Shown: one piece after another, positions 26,111 through 64,000 of the stretch
How positions within the stretch are numbered: the first letter of the stretch is position 1
Layout: each line of letters starts with the position of its first letter
Assembly: GCA_038380795.1 (NCBI GenBank)
Contig: CM076270.1
Coordinates: 15,287,001-15,351,000, forward strand
Reading direction: 5' to 3'
From: Pyrocephalus nanus
Lineage: Eukaryota; Chordata; Aves; Passeriformes; Tyrannidae
DNA length: 64,000 bases
The notes under the pieces: generated by a model
What the model saw: the letters and a program-made list of their open reading frames with translations, nothing else
The model's database searches: none
Told to the model about the DNA's origin: nothing
Translations under genes and position numbers: made by a program

Positions 26111-27887
26111 TGTCAAGCACAGCGGACTGAGAGCCACTCTTTCGTCCCCCCGAAGTCTTTTTTTTCCCCCCCATAGAATGTCGTTTGATTTCAGCTCGAT
26201 AACTGAAGCGCTGGGGAAATCGAAGGAGCCTTTGAGGAGAAAAGGCTGTTTGTAGCCCCTGCGTGAGCGCGGGCAGCGCACAGCTGCGGTGTGACATGGC
26301 CGGGATCCCGACCGAGGGGTTTCCTTGGGGGAATTCCGGGAGGAATTTCCAGGACCAAACCAACTCTTGACGGCGTTCATGGCTGCTCGAGCCTAAAGCC
26401 CTGAGCTACACGAGAGATCCGAGCATCTCCCTTCTGCCAGACCAAGGAACGTCACCACAGTGATAAAGAGTGGGAGACCCACAGTGACATCTAAAGAGTA
26501 GAATAGATTTTGCCATTTAAATAATAGGTAAATTTCTCTGCTCCCTACCAACCAAGTGAGCAAGATTAACGTGCGTCTCCACAAGAAGGCAGCAGGGCAG
26601 AAGCAGGGCTCAGGCACACGCACACGAGTGGGCTCTGGAGGGCAGTGTCCGTGTCACCGCTGCCCAGGGAGGGCCGTGCACAGGGAGGAAGAGCTGTCCC
26701 CGCGAATTTAGGTCTGACTGTCCTCGCTGAAACTGCAGTTCAATCTAGTTCATGTGTGGGTGGTTCCTCCAGATTTAGCCTTCAGGATCGTGAGGCTTCA
26801 GGATCGACTGAAATTTCGCTCTGAGCTCCCAGGTGATGGTGACTTCCAGAGTAAACACAGGGGCAGAACAATCCCCATCTTTTCCAGGGATTGCTGTGCT
26901 CTGTTTCAGTAACCCCTATCCTCTGAGCAGTGTTACTACTCAAGTATTTGGCACACCCACGATATGACAGTAGGGGATTACTGCTATCATTGATGCATCA
27001 TTTCAAAATGGAAAGTCTAATAAATGCATACAGTGCTGGTCTCCTGCCTCTCAGTCTTCATTTTCTAGGGTACAGGTCAATGTGAGACATAGAACACTGC
27101 TGGGTATGTCATTTGGGCTATTTCTAAATGGCACTGATTTTTATAATCCTACATGCTATACTCTTGTTCAGGGACACCAAAATTTTGTAAACTGATAATT
27201 TTGGGCAAAATGAGTCTATTTTTTCTGTGCTACAGGCACTTTAGAATGGATGGCAGGGAGGTTAAGCCATCATTAACCAACACACTCCAGCAGCAAGCAC
27301 AGTTACAATGCAGGGAGTTCAGTGTACCAGGTTAAACACATCTGAAATCTCAGGATTGAGTTATTACTCAACATCTTCTACAGCACCTCACTTAGAAGGA
27401 GAAATCAACAGTGAAGTCAGATGTTCCTTGGATACCATCCTATATTCTTAGCAAAAACACAGAAGACGGTGTTTTTTTTCCCCCTGAAAACAGGATACCT
27501 AAAATAAAATGTCTCTTTGCTTACAGCTCTATAGGTCTTTTCCAGATAGCCCCCATTCCCTCAGGGATCCTCAGGACTGCACTCCTGATGATATCATGCA
27601 CTTTTTTTCCTGCTTCTATGTGACTTTTACTGCTTGTAGGTCTTTGCATGGTGTGGTTTCATTTAGATCTTTTCTGGAAGGAGCAGGCACATGTGTTGTC
27701 AGTATGTAATGGGAGGCCCCTGTCAGTGCATTTGTCTGATTTCCATAAAGAAAGGGAATGGCTTTATACAACTGACAACTTTGCAACACAAAAAAATAAA
27801 GTTCTCTGCAGAAAAAGCACTGAGGAAATAACCTGGGAGTAGTGTAACAGAAAATAATGGGCAAGGGGAAGCATAAACACAAACTAA

Positions 27888-27923
<36 letters not shown>

Positions 27924-29160
27924 TTGAATAATGTGTACAAAGGCACACAGAAATTGTACCAAGGGGCCTAGAAAACACAGAAGTCTATCCCATCCTAAGG
28001 TCCCATGCAGGATCAGAGTATGATGGTAGCCTGCCTGGGAAATTAGTCATTTATAAATATGTGTCATGTTCTGCATTGATGGCAAGCCACTGTCCCAAAT
28101 TCCAGCAGCACTGAGGCTGCATTGATGAGTCAATAGAGATTTTATGCATTTAGTGAAAGAGGCATAGAGGTTCCTTCCGAACAGTTACGAATTCCCATTT
28201 CTGAAAAAAAACCCTCCTAACCCCAAGCCACGTGCACCACACAGCAGAGGGGGCACCCGTGTCTGAAATAACCTCACCTCAGCAATGCTGAATAACCGAG
28301 CCTCAGTCCTGAACCCCATTCTGCAGGTAACGTGTCTGCGCACTCTGCTGCGCACATGCCTTTGTCCCTCATGAGCCAGAGCTTGGCAGACATCAGCCTG
28401 TAATGTACTCCTGTAATGCCATCCTGGCTGCTTCCCAAGAGGAAGGATGGAGTGACAGTCAGACCATAATGGGATTGCACAGTGGGGGAGAATGACCTGT
28501 CTTCTACCAAGCAGCGTAAGCAGCGCACACTTGGCGTGTGTGAAGGTGTGTAATGACACAGATCCCAGAGCCCTGCCAGTCTGTCTCCCTGTGCAACACC
28601 GTCAACTGGCTGGAATGAAATAAGCCTTTCCCTGAGGGACAGAATGCTCAAGAAAACCATGGGATGCACTTGGAAATCCTTTACTGGTATGTACTTCTTT
28701 AGTTTGCTTTGTTCCCTGCACTGCACCTTTCAGAGTTAACAGACATCAGTGACTTAGAGCTACAAATCTGCTTAGAGAAAGGAAGGAGGTTAGTGTAGGC
28801 AGGAGGGCTGCTGAATGAACAGTTTAAATTGCAAATGGTTACATCCAATCCACCGACCTTCAGAAACCTCAGAGAAATAACTAGTTTAACAAAAAATGAT
28901 GTATGGCATCTAGGACCTGGTGAAGCAGAAACGACAAGGCCACTTGGATTTAGCTGGAGAGAAAATATGAAAGGTAGTGCCATGTGCAAATTAAACCCTT
29001 TGATCCTGACATCAATCTCTTAATTAGGAAGCTGTCAGGAAGAGGTAGTTTTGTTAACACATGTCTATCCGGACAGACCTATTGCTTTGAACAACTGCAG
29101 CTTTAAATTCACCAGGGATTATCCAGTTTGAATTTGGTGCATTTCTCAGTGCATTATTCA
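26111..29160. other. Intergenic region, no supported gene
   Basis: Upstream of the IWS1 promoter the sequence becomes AT-rich. Open frames here (for example on the minus strand at 28274-28726) show no splice support or family resemblance. A 33-base A run lies at 27889-27921. Confidence 0.5.
27889..27921 (+). repeat. Poly(A) run of about 33 bases
   Basis: An uninterrupted A run with no recognisable retrocopied gene on its 5' side and no clear target-site duplication. It may be a simple repeat or the remnant tail of a retroposed sequence. Its length could vary between individuals or assemblies. Confidence 0.7.
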
Positions 29161-29300
29161 TCATAGAATCATAGAATCCCAGAATGGTTTAAGTGTGAAG
29201 GCACCTTAAAGTTCATCTTGTTTCACCCTCTGCCATGGACAGGGACACCTGCTCATCTCTCACTTAGGTACATGTGCTGTCCAGAGCATCTTGGCTGCTT
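29161..29300 (-). mobile_element. CR1 LINE 3' end fragment
   Basis: Starts with TCATAGAATCATAGAATCCC, the reverse complement of the ATTCTATG tail repeat of avian CR1. It continues with the usual GGTTTAAG..GGCACCTTAAAG..CCATGGACAGGGACACC block. It is diverged and truncated. Confidence 0.85.
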
Positions 29301-29762
29301 TCCCTTGGTATATAAAGTCTCTACTCCTTCAGCTTTTGTTTTCTGGCCCTTGAATATGTCTAGACTGACCTGTGGAAATCAATCTCCCTTCCAGTATGTA
29401 TTTCAGCTGTACAATGAGTCGTACTTCTCTTTCAGACTTACTTCAGTTTCCCTATGTTTCCATCTCGTACAGTTTCTACACTGTATTAGGACATAAATCC
29501 TGCACTTCTCTCTGAAATAGCACAGCCATGGTGCCTTGGGCACATGGGTTAACAGTGCAGATTATTTCAGCAGATATGTATCCTTTGCTGAAGGAATATG
29601 AATGGCACTTTTTTCCCCTGCAGTCTAATTATACAAAAACTTTGGGTTTAGAATGTGCCTTGGTGTATAAAGGTATGTACTTTGATTCATTTGCCAATAT
29701 CTGTCCTTCACCTAATAAAATCAGCACTTGGAATTTTGTTAATCACTACAGCATATAGACTT

Positions 29763-32700
29763 CTAAAATTTTATCAGAAATAAGTCTGATAAACAACTAC
29801 TTTGAGGCAAAATCTTTGGGTGAGAACGATTTGCGCAGTTCGAAACTTGAAGAAAGCTCTCCTCTCTGCCTTGGGGTTTCCTGCCTCTCTCTGAAATTCT
29901 CTGCGTCTGGAAGGGCCTATGCTCTATTTCTGCATCTGTATTTTCATTGCTGCTGTAAAACTTAAATAAAAACTCAGGTAAGGAGACTGACATAAAAACA
30001 CAAATACGTAATGTGGACAAAAACATATTACTCCCAACTATTTACTGCCAAACTTGAATGCTTACCTCTGATTTGGATATGGAGCTACAGCAGGAGCCCC
30101 AAGAATCTGACACGGGAGCTTTTTGTTGTCTTCCCCATCATAAAGGGCAGCCACACTGAACCTAGGAAACAAGAAAACAGGAATTAAGCTATTACTTATA
30201 CTAGCACATGTTCACACATCCACAATTATTGCACATTTTCATTTGCATGTTTAATAATGGGCACACAGACATAACCTTCTTCTGCACAGTGCCTTGGGGA
30301 AAGGTGACACAGCTGCTTAAAGGCAGATAGAAAAAATCTCACCCTCACTGTTTGGACTCGCCATTAGGGTTGGAATGTGCCTGACTCCTGAGTTCTTGCT
30401 TTGGCTGGAGAAATCCTGTTATCTGCCTCTCTACAGATACTCTACACTTCTGTTTCTTTCCCATACTGGAATTTAACCACATTTGCAAGATGAACACAGG
30501 ATTACTGAGCATACATGTGGAGCCATCAGAAAGAGGGAAGCTCTCGACCACGTTATGCTATTTTGGAAAGAGAGAAGTGGACAAATAGGGAGTTAATATG
30601 CACCTAGGTTCTGGAACATGGTGACAGTGTTTGCTGGGAGGTAAATTAAGATAACAAAACCAGGATGTGTTGTCCCTTTATATCAGTGTGTGTATGAATT
30701 TCAGTTAAGTGTCATGAGTTTATTTTGCTCTGAGCTCTAAGTACTGAGCTGTGAAACACAGACCACACCAAACACAGACTGATGGGTGTTTTCTTGTAGA
30801 AAAGAGCTATGTAAAACCAAGGGGGGATTTTGATGATGAGATGAGGGCCTGGTTTTCTTCATATCTAATAGGGTGAGAAAGAATGCCAGGGAAGTCAGTG
30901 GTGTTGGAGCAGCATAAGAGTGGATGCTAAAGGGTTTTCTTCTTGGAGTGCTTTCCAGAAATCTGAAAGGATACAGGCACAGTGGGGAGATTGAAGTTTA
31001 AGGCTCATCCAGGCAAGAATTAGCCTTCGTGCTTACCGGAACACCTGACTTGGAAAGGACATGTACACTGAACTGGGAGCAAAGTCCTGTAATAAATAAC
31101 TGTGCTTCAGTCATTTCCTCCTTTGTGCAGCACCAAAGTGGCTCTTTGGGAGGGATCCTTTAATGGCCCCAGTGCCAGTTTCACCTTCCTTTTCCTTCTT
31201 ACTCCAATGCTTATGAAAAAGAGGGACCTGAGCTGCAGAACCCACAGAGTGAAGATTTCTTCTGGAGAGGTAAATTCTCATCCTGTGGGGTAACATTTGG
31301 GTTGTGGCACTGCATTACTCTGGGGAGAAAAGCAGCAGAGAGAGCCAGGCGTTGCCAGGAAGTGGCCATGCAACCAGGCTGGGGTGTGGGGGGGGTGGCA
31401 CTTGTGACTTCACTGGAAATAAGCATTTTAAATGTTGGAACTGTGTATCCCGGGACTATATGGGATCTCCTCCCCACCTGTCCATCTTTGGCTCCAGAGC
31501 CAGCTGTCCCTCTGACGGGACAGGACACAGTGTGGCTGTCTCTGTGTGTGCATGTGCCACTCCCTCTTTGTTCGTGGGCAACAGTTCTGCTCTGTTGCCA
31601 TATTCTGGCTTCTGGTGCAGGTGAAGAAGCACCTGCCAGTTGTGAATCACTGCCCATGGCCCACCTTTAGCCTGTGTTTGCCAAGGACCATGCTTCTGTA
31701 CCACCTGCACTGCTCTCAGCAGCAGGTCATCACAGTGCTGAAGTTAATAATGCAGATACAGCTCCCGAGTCCTGACCAAGAACATGAGGACCGTGCCATA
31801 AGAACAACTGATTATGAAAAACTGAAGTTCCTTCTACAGGGAGTGTACAAAAACAACAGAAAACCTCCACGCAGCCAGAAAGAACACGTTCACGTTGCAT
31901 TGCTATATTTTTGTGGATTTTGTGCTGCAAAATTGAGAACTGCCTTTGTTACAGATGAGCTCTGGAGGCTGCCTTAGTCTCACAGGGGAAAGCAATTGTT
32001 AATGTAGTCAGCAGGTGCTGTGTTGGGGGACACAGACTTTGCAGTTTCTCCAGCTTTTGTTATTAATGTGCCATTCCACTTCTCTTCTTGTTATGTGAAA
32101 ATTACATTTAAAATTCCTGGTTTAAAGTGTGTGTTAGCGCTGGACTTCTACAACAGCAGTCTGCCATCTCTTGAAGTTTCTAGTTGCTTTTTATGTTGGG
32201 ATCCCAATATGTTTTGTAATTTTGACAAGTAGTACAATAAGTGGTAAATCATCCTGGGCTTGTTTGGAAACCCTGCTCAGTCCTTGCTCCAGTACAGCCC
32301 TTTATAGCCACAAACAGGGCACAAAGATCAGGGAGCTTGGCAGGCACTTCCTACTTTCCATTTTGCTACCCCGATAGCCCTCCTTAGAGTCACTGATTTG
32401 TTGAGGTTGGAAAACAGCTTTAAGACCATAAATTCAAACAATTCACTTGGCACCACCAAACCGTGTCCCCAAGCACCACATCTACACATCTTCTAAATGT
32501 TTTAACATTAAAATTTAGTAAAACGAGAGGGAGAAAACAACAGTACCCTGAACTTCACCTTGAGGGTTTTTTAAAGATAATCTTCATTTTTCAAGAGCAT
32601 GAATTTCCAAAAACAGAGTGGTGACTTGAATCCCTTTTCTGATAATTTAGTTGCAAAGTTCTAAACCTTAGGCATTTGTATAGCCCCACCACAAAATGAA

Positions 32701-33703
32701 GATAAATTATAAAATTATTTAAATTATTCAATCAAAAGAATAATGAATTCTGGATACCTCTTCAAATACATAGCATCCATATTATATAGGATTGTAAGTA
32801 GTTATAAAAAATTTAAACATCGACTTTTAAATCTTTTACATGATAGAAGAAATCCCAAGGATGTCAGTGAAATTACTGTGAAGTGTCCTATTAATTACTA
32901 ATACTAATGGTACTACAAACTGGGATTTAGCTCATTACCTGTATAGCACAGGTAGAAAATGGACCTTCCAACCTATTTAATTTACAGTTTTCTTGTTTTG
33001 TTCAATTTTTCCAGAGAACCTGCCCAAAACCTAGGAAAGTATAATTCAGGGCCAGAAAAAAAATAACTTTTCAAAAGGTTAAGAGACAAACAGAAATTTA
33101 GTTTTGACTGTAGAGATAAAACCAGAACAGGCATCTCTCTTCATCATGGGGGATGTTCCAAGAGATCATGGACTTGCCTGGAATAAGTGCCAAAGCTCCT
33201 TTTCTGCTCCTCTACTGTCCTCTCATCTTGTAAAGTGGTTCCCAAGTAGTTTGTCGTCAGACAGGAACACACAGAAGGGATGCAGATGGTTCAATATGTC
33301 CTCACTGATCACGGGTTGTAAAACGTGTTGAGATAAAATGCTATAATAATAATAATAATGTTATCACTGATAACAGAACAAAAGAGAGTAAAAATGGAAT
33401 TAATCTTTGGACCATTTTGCTCATTGCAAACGTTTTATTCTTATTATGAACTCTGAGCCCAACCTTTTCTCTGGTTGTGCTGTAACAATGGATAGAGGGG
33501 AGATCCTTCAGAGGAATAGAGGGAGCAGAATGGATCCCACAGCTGTGAGAAGTTTGGGAATATGGGGCTGTAGAGACTTGGGCTGATGACTGAAGTCTGC
33601 TGCTTACAGCAGCTACCGAATCACAGATTATTTGCACAGGGATCACTCCTGTAAGTAGGAAGAGGAAAAAGGCAAAAATCCATGTTTGGAACTCTGGAAA
33701 CAT
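29763..33703 (-). CDS. Candidate unrecognised gene for a small secreted protein (four exons, 143 residues)
   Basis: Exons in transcript order: 33703-33608, 31086-31037, 30161-30066, 29952-29763. They have lengths 96, 50, 96 and 190 nt and junction phases 0, 2, 2, so they join in frame from ATG to TAG. Donors are GTAAGC, GTAAGC and GTAAGC. Acceptors include the excellent TTTTCTTGTTTCCTAG before exon 3. Exon 1 encodes a signal-like start (MFPEF, then FAFFLFLLTG). The middle exons encode VYMSFPSQVFR and FSVAALYDGEDNKKLPCQIL, and the last a polar, basic tail. The last acceptor is a NAGNAG (CAGCAG), in frame either way. I recognise no family. Exons 2-4 are tightly spaced and better supported. Exon 1 is joined over 2.5 kb only because it has a signal profile and the right phase; other exons could be missing. 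No AATAAA was found shortly downstream. It could still be a chance alignment of splice-like sites. Confidence 0.35.
32384..32510 (-). mobile_element. CR1 LINE fragment
   Basis: Resembles the reverse complement of a CR1 3' region: GTTGAGGTTGGAAAACAGC, then the hallmark CCGTGTCCCCAAGCACCACA and CTACACATCTTCTAAATG. No 8-bp tail repeat remains, so the copy is truncated and old. Confidence 0.75.
33341..33360 (+). repeat. Short (AAT)n microsatellite
   Basis: About five AAT units in a row (ATAATAATAATAATAATG). Confidence 0.7.
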
Positions 33704-34501
33704 TTAAAGGGAACTGAGCTGTGATTTCTCACACATGGTAAAAGATTGACAGCAGCCTTCCCACTGTGACAAGAGTGGGAACTGGCAAATCACACCTAGT
33801 CCTGGAATCACTCACAAGATCCAGCTGTCTGTGGGACAGAAAGCTGCTTCTGAAGACTTTGATTCCTTGTTTATTCCAAGGATCACAGCCTGGAGACCGT
33901 CATCCCTTAATTAAAGCACTGCTGTGGATTTCTAGCCATGGATATTTTCACTGTTACGTTTTTGATAGTGAGCTCCTAATTTTGTTGTGGTTCCTTATTT
34001 TGCTGTTCATGCCTTGATTGCAACCCCTCCCATTCTAGCTGAGGAAGATGAACTCTAAACTTCAGTTTCTGTATGGTGGTAGGTTTAAGCTGGAGGGTCT
34101 GAGGGAACTCAGCCAAAGGGAACTTCATGGTGCACTGAATTACACTGCACTGTGGGGTCTTTTTATTTAGTGAGCCAACTCACTAATAGTTCAGACAATA
34201 ATTGTGCCTGGTATTTGATTGAGGGATTTATTTGGTATGAAAATGTGCACAGTGAAATCTTCAGGGCTGAGAGCATCTCCAGGGTTATGTGGTAGAACAC
34301 AGACCACCCTCCCAGTGCTGCAGGTTCTTTGCTTTGGGTCAGTGGTGTAATTGTTTCTACACTGGGTGTAGGTTAATATGATCTTTTCTGCTTAACAAAA
34401 TTATTTTAAGGCATTTTGCTGTTATTTTTTACAAGGAAACCCCTTTGTCTGTTCTGGTCAAAGCCCTTTTCTGGCCTAATGTTATGTTTTTGGCACTGCA
34501 G
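33704..34501. other. Gap before MYO7B coding exon 1
   Basis: No coding exon recognised. A splice acceptor at 34500-34501 (TTGGCACTGCAG) shows that the first MYO7B coding exon is preceded by a 5' untranslated exon, which was not located and may lie anywhere upstream. No CpG island is visible for MYO7B, in line with a tissue-restricted promoter. Confidence 0.5.
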
Positions 34502-34526
34502 GTTGCATACAGTGATCTGAAACATA

Positions 34527-64000
<29,474 letters not shown>

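Noticed and set aside
28274..28726. Minus-strand ORF of 150 codons, with a small exon-like piece at about 28280-28325
   Set aside because: The acceptor and donor pair is weak, the phases do not join to the candidate gene at 29763-33703, and the protein is not recognisable.
31546..31977. Plus-strand ORF of 143 codons between IWS1 and MYO7B
   Set aside because: No family resemblance, no paired splice sites and no promoter features; its length is possible by chance in 8 kb of sequence.
32931..32964. Possible extra minus-strand exon ending in a GTAATG donor
   Set aside because: The upstream acceptor lacks a pyrimidine tract, and the phase does not fit the candidate exon 1 at 33608-33703.

Overview
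This is a piece of vertebrate nuclear genome, almost certainly from a bird. Genes are split into short exons with GT-AG introns. The interspersed repeats that can be recognised are CR1 LINE fragments, whose tails repeat the 8-bp unit ATTCTATG. Introns are compact. The gene order and orientation (vitamin K-dependent protease +, IWS1 -, MYO7B +) match the amniote PROC-IWS1-MYO7B neighbourhood (human 2q14.3). The species cannot be told from the sequence alone.

Region 1 (about 294-8700, + strand) is a complete eight-coding-exon gene for a secreted vitamin K-dependent trypsin-like protease: signal and propeptide, Gla domain, two EGF domains, activation peptide, catalytic domain. It sits where PROC (protein C) is expected. 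However, its EGF1 and the N-terminus of its heavy chain look more like factors VII, IX and X, and its activation peptide is very long (about 182 residues, four N-glycosylation sequons).

Region 2 (about 10.4-25.9 kb, - strand) is IWS1, the SPT6-binding transcription elongation factor. It has 13 shared exons plus two alternative last exons that encode related but different C-termini, each followed by its own poly(A) signal. The promoter is a CpG island at 25.6-26.1 kb. Coding exon 1 lies at the head of a degenerate triplicate tandem repeat.

Region 3 (26.1-34.5 kb) separates the IWS1 and MYO7B starts. It holds CR1 remnants, a poly(A) run and a chain of phase-compatible, well-spliced minus-strand exons (29763-33703). 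This chain may be a small unrecognised secreted-protein gene.

Region 4 (34.5 kb to the end, + strand) is MYO7B, an unconventional class VII myosin of microvilli. Thirty-three coding exons are present (about 1492 residues): motor, five IQ motifs, charged linker, MyTH4 and most of the first FERM domain. The gene runs off the right edge inside coding exon 33.

These genes are neighbours by conserved synteny. Nothing in the sequence suggests they share a function. Exon limits were assigned by hand from splice signals, reading-frame phase and remembered family sequences.
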